The translations under genes were made by a program, and so were the position numbers. Positions 52,095 to 62,082 of a DNA stretch of 64,000 nucleotides are shown here, piece after piece. The DNA lies in the NCBI GenBank assembly GCA_965267355.1, contig OZ253956.1, positions 2,232,001 through 2,296,000 of the forward strand, read 5' to 3'. The number at the start of each line of letters is the position of its first letter. Position 1 is the stretch's first letter. The notes under the pieces are model-generated. The model saw only the letters and a program-made list of their open reading frames with translations, did no database searches and was not told the DNA's origin. Source of the stretch: GCA-002793235 sp965267355. Its GTDB lineage: Bacteria; Bacteroidota; Bacteroidia; Flavobacteriales_E; Vicingaceae.

Positions 52095-55000
52095 ATGGCT
52101 GTTGGCAGTATAAATAGTATTCTGAAATGCATTGTTGTATTTACAATGTTAAGTTTACCTATATGGTCGTATGGGCAAGATTGGACATTGGATGTAACGG
52201 GTTCGGTAAAGAAAGAAGAAACTAAGAAACGTTTTGAAGGAGTAACTATTACTGTTAAACGAAATGGTTCAGTTTGGAAAACCATTACATCAGCTTCTAA
52301 CGGTAAATTTGATTTGTCATTACCTCCTAATGCCGTTTACATACTAGAGTTTTCTAGACCTAACCATGTAACAAAACGAATTGAATTTTCCACCAAAAAT
52401 GTACCGCCAGAAGATGCAAAATATGGTTTTGAATTTCCTATGGAGATGAATTTGTTTGAAAAAATTGATGGGTTGGATGTTTCAATTTTAGATAAACCTA
52501 TTGCTAAAGTTGCTTTTGATCCAGCAACTGGTTATATGGATTATAATCCAGAATATACAAAATCGGTTAAAAAAGAGTTAGAACGATTAAAGAAAGAGTT
52601 GGCAGAACGTTTAAAATCTTTGGAAGAAGAACGTAAACAGAAACAGAAAGATTATGATGCTGCAATAGCTGCTGCAGATAAAGAATTTAACTCAGAGAAT
52701 TGGGCAGAGGCAAAACCATTTTATGAGAAGGCTGCTGAAATATTTCCAGATGAATCGTATCCATTATTTCAGTTAGGTGAGATATCAGATAAATTAGCAG
52801 GCATGGAAGCTGCCAATAAAAAATATCAAGCAGCTATTGAAAAAGGAGATGCAGCATTCAAGAATAGGGAGTGGGAGAAAGCAATAAATTCATACGAAAT
52901 AGCTTTGGAGGTGAAAGATGAGGATTATCCTAAAAACAAGATTAAAGAGGTCGAGGATATTATTGCTAATGAAAAGAAAGTGAATGAGGAATACCAGGAG
53001 CTTATTGTTGAAGCTGATGGAGCTTTAAATGATAAAAATTACGATAAAGCAAAAGAAAAATACACAGAGGCATCAAAACTTAAAGATTATGAAGAATATC
53101 CTAAAACCAAGTTAAAAGAGATTGAAGAAGCGTTAGCTGCAATAGCAGAAAAAGAGAAAGCATATACTGATGCTATTGCTGAGGCTGACAAGTTGTTTAA
53201 AGAAAAGAGTTATGAGGATGCTATTAAATCATACAATAAAGCTTTAGAGGTAAAACCTGGAGAAGCTTATCCAACAACGCAAATAGAAGAAGCTAACAAC
53301 TTACTAGCTGAACAAAAGCTAAAAGAGGAAGAGTACAAGAAATTGATAGCTGATGCAGATGCTGCCTTTACCAATAAAGATTATGAAACTGCACAAACAG
53401 CTTATGAGGATGCTTTAGAAATAAAGAATGACGAATACCCTAAAACTAAGATTGCCGAGATAAAAGAAATTATTGCAGCTGCTGAGCAATTAGATAAAGA
53501 CTATAAAGCAGCCATAGAACAAGGTGATAATGCTTTTATTGGAGAAGATTATGATGCAGCAATAACCGCTTTTGAAAAAGCAATTGGTTTAAAACCAGAA
53601 GAAACTTACCCTAAAGAAAAAATAGAAGAGATTAATAAGAAGAAAGAAGAACTTGCTGCTCAAAAGGAGTTAAACGAAAAGTATAATGCGTTGATTACAT
53701 CTGCAGATGGTGCTTTTGCAGATAAAGATTATGATAAAGCCATTACTGACTATCAAGCTGCATTAGCACTTAAAGTGAATGAGAAATACCCAAGTGATAA
53801 AATTGCAGAAATAGAAGCGTTAAAAGAAGAAGCAGAAAAATTAGAAGGAGCTTATGCTGAAGCCATTAAGGATGGAGATGCTGCCATGATTACTAAAGAG
53901 TACGAAGATGCAAAAACTGCTTTTGAGAAAGCACTTAACTTGAAACCTGATGAGCAATATCCAAAAGATAAGCTAGCAGAAGCTAATGCCAAGATTGAAG
54001 AAATGCTGGCTAAAATGCAAGTTGACGAAAAGTATAATTCCATTATAGCTTCAGCTGATAATGCCTTCGATAATGAAAGTTATGAAAGTGCTAAGGCAAG
54101 CTACAATGCAGCATTGGAAGTCAAACCTAATGAACAATATCCGAAGGATAGACTGAAAAAAATAGAAGAAGTATTGGCTCAATTAGAAAAAGATAAAGAG
54201 AATGCTTTGGCTGCTGAAGCTGAAAAAAAGAAGAGAGAATACTACGAGGCTGTTGTTGCACAGGCTGATGCTGAGTTGGCATCAGAAAATTATGATGAGG
54301 CAACTAAGAAGTATAATGAAGCACTTGGTATAATGCCTAATGAGCAATACCCTAAAACTAAGATTGAAGAAATAAGAAGTATTTTAGAAGAGTTAGAAAA
54401 ACAAAAAGCTGCTAATGAAGCCGCTTTATTGGCTCAAAAAGAAAAAGATGAAAAATATCAGGCTTTTATAGCTTCTGCAGATGCAGCATTTAGTTCTGAA
54501 GATTACGATAAAGCTAAGACCGATTATAATGCAGCACTTGGAATTAAACCCAACGAACAATACCCTAAGGATAAACTTTTAGAAATAGAGGAGAGGTTAG
54601 CTGCTATTGCTGCTAAAGAGGAAGAGATTAAGTTAACTAACAATGCGATGAAGCAAAAACAGCAGCAATATGATTCTTACATTAAGTTAGCTGATGAAAA
54701 CTTTGCTTCTGAACAATATCAAAAGGCAAAGTCATACTATGAACAGGCATTAGGTATTATGCCTGTTAAGGTCTATCCTAAAAATAAAATTAGTGAGATA
54801 GAGCAAATTTTAGCTGAGTTAGCTGAAAAAGAGAAAGACGCAAAAGCTGCTGCATTAGCAGAAAAGGAAAAAAGAGAGGTGTACGAAAACCTTATTTATG
54901 AAGGTGATAGAGCAATGAAAACAGAGGAGTATAAAAAAGCTCAGGGTAAGTTTAATGCTGCATTAAATTTATATCCTGATGAGAAATACCCATCAGAGAA

Positions 55001-56474
55001 GTTAGTGGAGATTTTAGCGTTATTAAATAAAAAACAGGAAGAGAAAAAAGAAACAGAAGTTGTTGCTGTAAATACTAATTCTAGAGCATCTATAACTGAC
55101 GCAAGAGAACGAGAGATAGAAAGAAAAATGGCGAAACTCAGAAATAATGCAAATATAGAGAAGGATGAAAAATTAGCAAAAGAAAAGAAAGAATATAAAA
55201 AGCAACAAGAAATTGTTATATCAGCAAGTGAAGATAGATTAGTAAAAAATCAGGAAGAATTGGATGATTTTGAAGATAATAGGACGGCTATGCAGAATAA
55301 AGGAAATAAGTATCACTTACAGAACAGTAAAGATTTAGATGCTACAACTAAAAAACTAAAAAAAGCAGAACAAAAGCGAGTAAAAAGGGCTGATAAATGG
55401 AGAGAAGATAATAATGAGGAATTAGCTGAATATCTTAAGGCACGTAAAAAATTTGTTACCGAACAAAAAAAATTAAGTGAAGATAAAGCTGATAACCATT
55501 ACATCTATGCAGATAACATTATTGAAGCCAAAAGAGTGATGATAGAAAGAGGAGATAAAATGAGAGCAGCAAATATAAAAGATGTAGAAGCATTAGCAGT
55601 AAGTGATAGAAAAAATAGAGTGAGAAGTAATGAAATAGCCATAAAAAAGCAAATTGATGTTAATGAATATAAAGAATACATCTCAAATAATAATCAGATT
55701 TTAGTTAGTGCTTCAATAGATAGAACGGCTTATAACCAGCAAGAATTAGATGAGTTGAATAAGGATATGGTTAAGCAAAGAGCTAAAGGAGATCAACAAT
55801 ATAAATTAAATGTAAACGAGTTAGAAAAATTTAGAGACAGAATAACTAAAATACAAGAACAAAGAGTAGCCAATGCTGATAAAGCTAGGTTGGAGAATAA
55901 CAAACAAAAAACGAAGATGCAAGCCCAGCTTGTTAAACAACAACAAAAACAAAAAAAGAAGTACTATAAAGATGTACAGTACTTAGATAAATACAAGCAA
56001 AAGTTAGCAAAGCAGAACAATTCTTTAGTTAAAAATGCTGATAAAAGAAGAAACAAAGCTGATGCTGAGCTTCAAAAGCAACACGATCAAATCCAGAAAT
56101 TCACAAAATCTCAAGAGCCACGTTACAAAGAGTTTGATAAAAAATTAGAAGAAGTAAGAAAAATGAATGCTGATTTCATAACAGATTTAAAAACTTATGA
56201 GGATAAAAAAATAGTTGAGACTGATAAAGAAATAAGAAATGTATATAGAGGAGAAGATAAGCCAAGGGAGGATGAATTAGCTGAAAAATATTCTCAAGGT
56301 ATTACGGAAGAAGTAGAGGAAAGCGGTAATTCTGTTACCATAAAAAGATATAAAGTTACTGGCTCAGAAGTAGATGTTTACGAAAGAGTTTTTTATCCTT
56401 GGGGAGGAACTTATTACTATAAAAATGGAGAAAATATTACTAAAACTCTTTGGGATAAAGAATCCATTGAATAA
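52095..56474 (+). CDS. Giant secreted TPR/coiled-coil envelope protein
   Basis: 1459 residues. Signal peptide (CIVVFTMLSLPIWSYGQ), then a beta-sandwich domain (WTLDVTGSVKKEETKKRFEG, FDLSLPPNAVYILEFSRPNH) and about 13 TPR-like repeats of ~50-70 residues with the pattern AD.AF...Y..A...Y..AL...P.E.YPK.KI.EI (e.g. ADAAFSSEDYDKAKTDYNAA, residues ~190-975). A long K/E/Q-rich coiled coil follows with its own internal duplication (SASEDRLVKNQEEL, SASIDRTAYNQQEL), and a C-terminal module near ERVFYPWGGTYYYKNG. First gene of a four-gene envelope operon. Scaffold or adhesin roles are guesses. Confidence 0.82.
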   Translation: MAVGSINSILKCIVVFTMLSLPIWSYGQDWTLDVTGSVKKEETKKRFEGVTITVKRNGSVWKTITSASNGKFDLSLPPNAVYILEFSRPNHVTKRIEFSTKNVPPEDAKYGFEFPMEMNLFEKIDGLDVSILDKPIAKVAFDPATGYMDYNPEYTKSVKKELERLKKELAERLKSLEEERKQKQKDYDAAIAAADKEFNSENWAEAKPFYEKAAEIFPDESYPLFQLGEISDKLAGMEAANKKYQAAIEKGDAAFKNREWEKAINSYEIALEVKDEDYPKNKIKEVEDIIANEKKVNEEYQELIVEADGALNDKNYDKAKEKYTEASKLKDYEEYPKTKLKEIEEALAAIAEKEKAYTDAIAEADKLFKEKSYEDAIKSYNKALEVKPGEAYPTTQIEEANNLLAEQKLKEEEYKKLIADADAAFTNKDYETAQTAYEDALEIKNDEYPKTKIAEIKEIIAAAEQLDKDYKAAIEQGDNAFIGEDYDAAITAFEKAIGLKPEETYPKEKIEEINKKKEELAAQKELNEKYNALITSADGAFADKDYDKAITDYQAALALKVNEKYPSDKIAEIEALKEEAEKLEGAYAEAIKDGDAAMITKEYEDAKTAFEKALNLKPDEQYPKDKLAEANAKIEEMLAKMQVDEKYNSIIASADNAFDNESYESAKASYNAALEVKPNEQYPKDRLKKIEEVLAQLEKDKENALAAEAEKKKREYYEAVVAQADAELASENYDEATKKYNEALGIMPNEQYPKTKIEEIRSILEELEKQKAANEAALLAQKEKDEKYQAFIASADAAFSSEDYDKAKTDYNAALGIKPNEQYPKDKLLEIEERLAAIAAKEEEIKLTNNAMKQKQQQYDSYIKLADENFASEQYQKAKSYYEQALGIMPVKVYPKNKISEIEQILAELAEKEKDAKAAALAEKEKREVYENLIYEGDRAMKTEEYKKAQGKFNAALNLYPDEKYPSEKLVEILALLNKKQEEKKETEVVAVNTNSRASITDAREREIERKMAKLRNNANIEKDEKLAKEKKEYKKQQEIVISASEDRLVKNQEELDDFEDNRTAMQNKGNKYHLQNSKDLDATTKKLKKAEQKRVKRADKWREDNNEELAEYLKARKKFVTEQKKLSEDKADNHYIYADNIIEAKRVMIERGDKMRAANIKDVEALAVSDRKNRVRSNEIAIKKQIDVNEYKEYISNNNQILVSASIDRTAYNQQELDELNKDMVKQRAKGDQQYKLNVNELEKFRDRITKIQEQRVANADKARLENNKQKTKMQAQLVKQQQKQKKKYYKDVQYLDKYKQKLAKQNNSLVKNADKRRNKADAELQKQHDQIQKFTKSQEPRYKEFDKKLEEVRKMNADFITDLKTYEDKKIVETDKEIRNVYRGEDKPREDELAEKYSQGITEEVEESGNSVTIKRYKVTGSEVDVYERVFYPWGGTYYYKNGENITKTLWDKESIE

Positions 56475-56488
56475 TTAAATACAATCAG

Positions 56489-57481
56489 ATGAAAAAACTA
56501 ACTATTTTACTAACTATTATATTCATTAGCAATGTGTTGTTTGCTCAAAACGTTACTGAATTCACACTTACCTTGAAAGATGGGAATGTAGTTACAGGAA
56601 CTTCTAAAATTACTAGTGTTACTTTGGAGACTGATTACGGTAAACTCGAAATTCCAATTAAGAATGTTACTACTATCGAATTAGGCTTACATCCTGATAA
56701 CTCTCAAAAAAGTAAAATAGAAAGTTTGGCTAAACAGTTAAATACTTCTAATGAAGAAATGAGAGAGAGTGCTTATAAATCTATTACTGAGTTAAATGCT
56801 TCTGCTATTCCTGTATTGGAAGATGTAATGTATTCTTCAAACTACTTGTCTTCGGATTTTACTGATTACACTTTAACCAATGCTATTGCAGAACTTAAAG
56901 CTAACCACAGTGTGTCTAACGACTATAAAACTAAAGATGTGGTTTCGATAGATTATGAATATAATATGGGAGGTAAGTATAACTTTACTTCAATGCAGTT
57001 AAAAACAGAGTATGGTACTTTAACTATTCCAAGAGACAAAATCGAGAAAATTGATGTGATGTATTATGACGCATCAGAAGGAGGGATGAAAACGTTTAAA
57101 CTTTTTGCAAATAAACACATTAGTGGGAATAAAGATGGTGGTTGGTTAAAAACAGGTATTATGGTTAAGAATGGTCAAAGCATTGATGTTATATCATCTG
57201 GAGAAGTAACATTCGCGAGCTTATCTGGTAATAAGTATAAGCCTGACGGGTCCTATAAAAATAGTACGAGTGATGATTTTCAGGCTAATTCAAGCACTTC
57301 TAACTACCCAGTTTATGGCAATACAGTTTTTAAAATCGGTGATACAGGAACATCTGTAAAAGCAGGAGCAAATTATAAAGGGAGAGTTTCAAGTACAGGA
57401 ATGTTATACCTTTCTATTTATGAAACAGTTTACAATGCTTCTAATACAGGATTCTATATTGTAAAACTTAAAGTAAGATAG
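56489..57481 (+). CDS. Secreted protein with lectin-like C-terminal domain
   Basis: 330 residues; signal peptide ending NVLFAQ. Two repeats of a small beta unit (LKDGNVVTGTSKI, LETDYGKLEIPIKNVTTIEL and LKTEYGTLTIPRDKIEKIDV) flank a helical stretch. The C terminus (GWLKTGIMVKNGQSIDVISS, GEVTFASL, NTVFKIGDTGTSVKAGANYK, GMLYLSIYE) resembles the PA-IL/LecA galactose-lectin-like beta sandwich, but calcium-site residues cannot be confirmed by eye. Fourteen bp after the TPR gene, 3 bp before the next. Confidence 0.7.
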   Translation: MKKLTILLTIIFISNVLFAQNVTEFTLTLKDGNVVTGTSKITSVTLETDYGKLEIPIKNVTTIELGLHPDNSQKSKIESLAKQLNTSNEEMRESAYKSITELNASAIPVLEDVMYSSNYLSSDFTDYTLTNAIAELKANHSVSNDYKTKDVVSIDYEYNMGGKYNFTSMQLKTEYGTLTIPRDKIEKIDVMYYDASEGGMKTFKLFANKHISGNKDGGWLKTGIMVKNGQSIDVISSGEVTFASLSGNKYKPDGSYKNSTSDDFQANSSTSNYPVYGNTVFKIGDTGTSVKAGANYKGRVSSTGMLYLSIYETVYNASNTGFYIVKLKVR

Positions 57482-57484
57482 TGC

Positions 57485-58408
57485 TTGTTGTACAAATCTA
57501 AATATTTACTCCTTTTGTGCTTTAGCAGTTTGTTGGCTGCTTGCCAGAGTAATAATGAACCAGAGCAAATTAACTTATTAAATACTAACTCTAAACAAGA
57601 TGTAGCTACAATTGCTACAAAAGATACAACACTGTATGTGCATTCCTGGAAATCTAATTATCTTTATAATAAAGCAATAATTAACAATATTACTGTTCCA
57701 AAAGGATTTGAACGAATACCCTTAGATAAGAACTCCTTTGGTGATTGGTTAAGACATTTGCCCCTGAAAGATGATAATACTGTTTACCTGTATGATGGAC
57801 AAAAAAAGTACAATCAACAAGCTCAATTTGCAATAATTGATATAGATGTAGGAGATAAGGATTTGCAGCAGTGTGCTGATGCGGTAATGCGATTAAGAGC
57901 AGAATATCTTTATTCGTTTAAAAAATATGATCAAATTCATTTTAATTATACAAATGGAATAAATATTCCTTTCTCTAAATGGAGCAGTGGTTTATACCCT
58001 AGTTTAAAAGCAAATAAAGTGGTTTGGGTTAATTCTACTAAAAACAATAAGTCATACAGTAGTTTTAAAAAATACTTAACCAATGTGTTTATGTATGCAG
58101 GTACTGCATCATTAGAAAAAGAGTTGAAAGCCAAGTCACTATCAAATATACAACCTGGAGACGTGTTTATAAAAGGAGGTTTTCCTGGTCATGCAGTTTT
58201 AGTAATTGATGTTGCTTGCAACCAAAAAACAGGAAAGCGACTTTTTATGATTGCCCAAAGCTACATGCCTGCTCAGGATATACATATCCTTCAAAACTTT
58301 AACAATGAAGAATATTCTCCATGGTACAGCGTTGAAGAATGTGTAGGAGAGATTCGTACTCCAGAGTGGACTTTTGAAACCAATCAGTTAAGAAGTTTTA
58401 CAGAATGA
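57485..58408 (+). CDS. DUF4846 lipoprotein
   Basis: 307 residues with lipobox SSLLAAC. The start is a TTG at 57485 (a second TTG follows), as no ATG is in range; the signal segment (LYKSKYLLLLCFSSLLAAC) supports it. DUF4846 signatures: FERIPLDKNSFGDWLRHLPL, YLYDGQKKYNQQAQFAIIDI, RLRAEYLYSFKKYDQIHFNY and GDVFIKGGFPGHAVLVIDVA. Family function unknown. Its stop overlaps the next gene by ATGA. Confidence 0.85.
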   Translation: MLYKSKYLLLLCFSSLLAACQSNNEPEQINLLNTNSKQDVATIATKDTTLYVHSWKSNYLYNKAIINNITVPKGFERIPLDKNSFGDWLRHLPLKDDNTVYLYDGQKKYNQQAQFAIIDIDVGDKDLQQCADAVMRLRAEYLYSFKKYDQIHFNYTNGINIPFSKWSSGLYPSLKANKVVWVNSTKNNKSYSSFKKYLTNVFMYAGTASLEKELKAKSLSNIQPGDVFIKGGFPGHAVLVIDVACNQKTGKRLFMIAQSYMPAQDIHILQNFNNEEYSPWYSVEECVGEIRTPEWTFETNQLRSFTE

Positions 58409-59535
58409 GATGGTTACTATGTATTTGTGTAGTTATTTGTTTTTTTTCTTGTGAGGGGAAAAAAGAACCCTCTGGTTATCTAAAAAAGGAAAAGGCAAAA
58501 ATTATTGATGTAAAATACGCCAAAGGGTTTACTATTCAGGAATATTCTGGTTTTTATGAAGTTACTTTAAATGACCCATGGAAAGGGCAAGAAACATCAT
58601 ACAAGTATATATTATATAGAGAAGAAATGCCAAAGGGTTATGAAGATGCAATAAAAATTAAAATTCCAATACAAACTATAGCTTGTATGAGTTTAACTCA
58701 TATTGCTTTTGTTAGTGAGTTACAAAAAGAAAATACAGTTATAGCTGCTTCTGGTATTCATTATTCTCATAATGATAAATTTAAAGATAGATTTAATAAA
58801 GGAGAGGTTAAAGAAATAGGAAGTGAGCAAGCTATAAATTATGAAATACTGGTGGATGAGTCTCCAGATATTATTATGACTTATGGTATTAATGAAAATT
58901 CTTTAAAGTACTTAAGTAAGATGGAGAAGATGGGGCTAACAACTGTTTTAAATGCTGAGTATATGGAAAATCATCCACTAGGTAAGGCAGAATGGATAAA
59001 GTTTGTAGCTGTATTTTATGATGAATTGACTCTAGCTAAAAGCATATTTAATACTATTGAGTTAGAATATTTGTCTTTGTTGGAATTAACTGATACTATA
59101 AATCAAAAACCTTCAGTGTTTGTTGGGATGCCATGGAATGGAAGCTGGTATGTTGCAGGAGGAAAATCTTTTCAGGCTCAATTATTTAAAGATGCAGGGG
59201 GTAATTATCTATGGAGCAATAATGATGAAATGTCTAGCCTAGTTAAAGCTAAAGAAGTCGTTTTCGAAGAAGCCTATAATGCAGATTTTTGGTTAAATCA
59301 AAATAGTTATCAAAGTATTGCTTCAATATTAAACTATGATGAACGTTTATCAGGTTTTAAGTCTGTTAAGAATAAAAAATTATATAATAATTCTAAACGT
59401 TTAAATAAAGTAGGAGGCAATGATTATTGGGAGTCGGCTACAGTTAATCCTCATATAGTTTTAAAGGATATGATAGAGATTTTTCATCCCAATCTTCTTC
59501 AGCATAAATTATATTATTATAAACAGTTAAAATGA
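58405..59535 (+). CDS. Siderophore/cobalamin-type periplasmic binding lipoprotein (BtuF/FecB-like)
   Basis: 376 residues; lipoprotein signal ICVVICFFSC. Class III substrate-binding fold: IQTIACMSLTHIAFVSELQK, AINYEILVDESPDIIMTYGI, PLGKAEWIKFVAVFYDE and a second lobe (VFVGMPWNGSWYVAGGKSFQ, GGNYLWSNNDEMSSLVKAKE). Ligand could be Fe-siderophore, heme or cobalamin. No permease or ATPase gene follows; the operon ends with a terminator 1 bp after the stop. A stand-alone binding protein shared with a distant transporter is likely. Confidence 0.88.
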   Translation: MRWLLCICVVICFFSCEGKKEPSGYLKKEKAKIIDVKYAKGFTIQEYSGFYEVTLNDPWKGQETSYKYILYREEMPKGYEDAIKIKIPIQTIACMSLTHIAFVSELQKENTVIAASGIHYSHNDKFKDRFNKGEVKEIGSEQAINYEILVDESPDIIMTYGINENSLKYLSKMEKMGLTTVLNAEYMENHPLGKAEWIKFVAVFYDELTLAKSIFNTIELEYLSLLELTDTINQKPSVFVGMPWNGSWYVAGGKSFQAQLFKDAGGNYLWSNNDEMSSLVKAKEVVFEEAYNADFWLNQNSYQSIASILNYDERLSGFKSVKNKKLYNNSKRLNKVGGNDYWESATVNPHIVLKDMIEIFHPNLLQHKLYYYKQLK

Positions 59536-59536
59536 G

Positions 59537-59560
59537 AAAAGCTCCAAAAAGGAGCTTTTA
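59537..59560. terminator. Rho-independent terminator
   Basis: AAAAGCTCC (59537-59545), loop AAAAA, GGAGCTTTT (59551-59559). Immediately after the operon's last stop. The A-rich arm also gives a T-run on the minus strand, so it can serve the convergent DUF1573 gene. Confidence 0.88.
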
Positions 59561-59580
59561 GTTCTTTGTTAAGAATATTT

Positions 59581-60138
59581 TTACTGAGCTACTTCAACGT
59601 TTGCTGATATGTTAAGAGTAGTCGTTATTGGATTAGTATTTGCAGTGATAGTTACAGTTTTAGTTTGTGCACCTTGTTGTTTTCCAGGGCTGTAAACAAC
59701 TTCAATCTCACCACTTTCACCTGGTTTAATAGGTTCTTTAGGAAATTTAGGTACAGTACAGCCACAAGAACCAGTAGCATTTTCAATAATTAAAGGTTCA
59801 TTGCCTGTATTTTCAAACTTAAATATTTTGGTGTTTTTCGAGTCTTGTTTAATTGTTCCAAAGTTATGAGCAGTTTCAGCAAACTGTACTGCTGTCTTAG
59901 TTCTTGTTTCTGATAAAGAAGGTGCTGGCTGTGGCGGTTGATTAAGCGGTTGCGGCTGTGTTGGGTTAGCTATTGGGTTAACCACATTATTTGGGGCAGG
60001 GTTAGCTGCAATATTACTTTGTGGTGTAGGGGTTTCAACAGCATCTCTTCTTTGAGGAGCATCATCCATAAAAAATACATCAACAACAAGAGTTAGAGCA
60101 ATTAAGCCTAATAATCCAATTTTTATATTTTCTTTCAT
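59581..60138 (-). CDS. DUF1573 protein, membrane-anchored
   Basis: 185 residues. One N-terminal span (IGLLGLIALTLVVDVFFM), a Pro/Asn/Gln-rich spacer (~residues 35-75) and a DUF1573 Ig-like domain: QFAETAHNFGTIKQDSKNTK, ENTGNEPLIIENATGSCGCT (conserved Cys pair), and GEIEVVYSPGKQQG. In Bacteroidota these are periplasmic, of unknown role. Minus strand; 34 bp downstream of the protease gene. Confidence 0.9.
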   Translation of the reverse strand: MKENIKIGLLGLIALTLVVDVFFMDDAPQRRDAVETPTPQSNIAANPAPNNVVNPIANPTQPQPLNQPPQPAPSLSETRTKTAVQFAETAHNFGTIKQDSKNTKIFKFENTGNEPLIIENATGSCGCTVPKFPKEPIKPGESGEIEVVYSPGKQQGAQTKTVTITANTNPITTTLNISANVEVAQ

Positions 60139-60172
60139 AATTCTTTATTTAATTACAAGCAAAAATACAAAT

Positions 60173-61768
60173 CTATTTATAAACTAACTTCTCTCTTTTA
60201 AATGAGTTGCTATTTATTTCTTCAATCGCTTTTATAAAAGAATCATTCAGTTCATTTGCAATCTCATAGTAAGCAGATGTGTTCCATAAGTTTCTTGCAA
60301 TTAATGCTTTCAACCTTATTTCAATAAGTTTCTTAGAAGTGCTAATTTGCTCCTCATTTTTATCAACGCCTTCGCTTTCAGCAAATGCTATAAAATCATC
60401 AAAAACTTCAGTTTCAGTATTATAGTTTTGTTTGAATTCCTTGACTGTTTTGTATTTTTTTTCTAAACTCTCTCTATTATTATCCATATAAGTTAAAGTA
60501 AACTCATTAAATAAACCTTTTCTATTTACTTTATTAAAATAATCTGATGACATTGTAGTGTCAATAGGAACAAAAATGTCAGGCATTATTCCACCACCGC
60601 CATAAACAGTTCTTTCACTATTTAAGGTTTTATACTGCAATGAATCGGGTAGAGCAATACTATCTTCATTCATAAATTCCCCATGCTCAAATCTTCTTAC
60701 AAATTCTTTGTAATATTCTTCCTTACCTTCATTATATGGTCGTTGGATACATCTTCCTGAAGGAGTGTGGTATCTCGCAACAGTTAGCCTTATGGCTGAA
60801 CCATCTGGCAATGGAAAAGGTTTTTGAACCAGTCCCTTTCCAAAAGATCTTCTACCGATAATTAACCCCCTGTCATAATCTTGTATGGCTCCCGATACAA
60901 TTTCTGATGCCGAAGCAGACCCCTCATCAATTAATACAACTAGCTTTCCTTTTTCAAAACCGCCTTTAGAAGTGGTGTAGTATTCTTGTTTTGGGTTTTT
61001 AAGGCCCTCTGTATATACAATCAATTTTTTATCATTTAAAACTTCATCAGCAAGTTGAATGGCAGTTTGCAAGTAACCACCACCATTGCCTTTCAAATCG
61101 ATGATTAGATGTTTCATGTTTTGCTCTTTCAATTTGTTTAACCCAGCCCTAAACTCATCTATGGTGTTTTTAGCAAAACGATTAACTTTAATGTATCCAA
61201 TCTCTGGAGTTGCCATATAGCTTGCATCAACACTAAATATTGGTATTTTATCACGGGTTATAGTAAAATTTAAAATATCTCCAACACCTTTTCGTTTAAT
61301 ACCAACATTAACTTTGGTGCCTTTTTTTCCCCTTAGTTTTTTTTGTACGTCACTATTCTGAATACCAATACCGGCAATATTTTCTCCGTCCACCTCTACA
61401 ATTTTATCACCAGCTTGTAAACCGACTTTCTCTGAAGGACCTCCAGAAATGGGTGAAACTACCATTAATGTATCATGAAGTATATTGAACTGAATTCCGA
61501 TACCTTCAAAATTTCCAACTAAAGGCTCATTCATTTTCTTTAACTCTTCTTTTGGAATGTAAACGGAATGGGGGTCTAACTCTTTTAAAACTGCAACAAT
61601 TGCATCTTCAACAATATTATTCTCATTAGTTGAATCAACATAAGCATAGTTGATATATTGTAGTAAAGCATCAAACTTTTTGCTTCCATCACTTTGTATG
61701 TACTGGCTATAACTGTTTAAACTAAAAGTAAAACAAACAGCAATTGATAATAATCTTAAATTTCTCAT
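60173..61768 (-). CDS. S41-family C-terminal processing protease (CtpA-like)
   Basis: 531 residues, signal peptide (SIAVCFTFSLNSYSQ). A PDZ domain (GIGIQFNILHDTLMVVSPIS, VGLQAGDKIVEVDGENIAGI) and the S41 core: GYIKVNRFAKNTIDEF, LIIDLKGNGGGYLQTAIQLA, the catalytic Ser in DEGSASASEIVSGA and the Lys in RRSFGKGLVQKPFPL. Longer than E. coli CtpA-like minimal cores because of a C-terminal helical extension. Cleaves periplasmic proteins at their C termini. Confidence 0.93.
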   Translation of the reverse strand: MRNLRLLSIAVCFTFSLNSYSQYIQSDGSKKFDALLQYINYAYVDSTNENNIVEDAIVAVLKELDPHSVYIPKEELKKMNEPLVGNFEGIGIQFNILHDTLMVVSPISGGPSEKVGLQAGDKIVEVDGENIAGIGIQNSDVQKKLRGKKGTKVNVGIKRKGVGDILNFTITRDKIPIFSVDASYMATPEIGYIKVNRFAKNTIDEFRAGLNKLKEQNMKHLIIDLKGNGGGYLQTAIQLADEVLNDKKLIVYTEGLKNPKQEYYTTSKGGFEKGKLVVLIDEGSASASEIVSGAIQDYDRGLIIGRRSFGKGLVQKPFPLPDGSAIRLTVARYHTPSGRCIQRPYNEGKEEYYKEFVRRFEHGEFMNEDSIALPDSLQYKTLNSERTVYGGGGIMPDIFVPIDTTMSSDYFNKVNRKGLFNEFTLTYMDNNRESLEKKYKTVKEFKQNYNTETEVFDDFIAFAESEGVDKNEEQISTSKKLIEIRLKALIARNLWNTSAYYEIANELNDSFIKAIEEINSNSFKREKLVYK

Positions 61769-61983
61769 ATGCGTAAGTATTTAAACAAATCTAATTAAAA
61801 TAAAACGTAGCAATAACTAAAATGTTACGAACGGTTTTATTGACTTATCAATGAGATGAAATATCAAATATGATTCCACAATTTTTGAACTTACATTAAA
61901 TGTGATATATAGTGAATTCTGTTAATGAATTGTTAATTTACAAACAATTATTAGGGTAGTCTTATCTATATGAGTTTTTATCC

Positions 61984-61991
61984 TATATTTG
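61984..61991 (+). promoter_or_regulatory. Bacteroidota -7 promoter element of the 62083 gene
   Basis: TATATTTG matches TAnnTTTG, implying an mRNA leader of about 85 nt. In the 314-bp gene-free stretch 61769-62082 I also see an inverted pair AATTGTT/AACAATT (near 61928-61950) and the leader hairpin listed next. Confidence 0.5.
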
Positions 61992-62030
61992 TTAGGCTAA
62001 CAAAATTATTTATTAATCAAAAAAATCTAG

Positions 62031-62066
62031 GAGAAATACTCGTAAAGTATCATTAAGGGTATTCTC
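62031..62066 (+). promoter_or_regulatory. Leader hairpin just upstream of the 62083 gene
   Basis: GAGAAATACTC (62031-62041) pairs with GGGTATTCTC (62057-62066) with one bulge and one G-U pair, 16 bp before the start codon. It could mask the ribosome-binding region or stabilise the transcript. Confidence 0.4.
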
Positions 62067-62082
62067 AAAAAATTAACTACCT

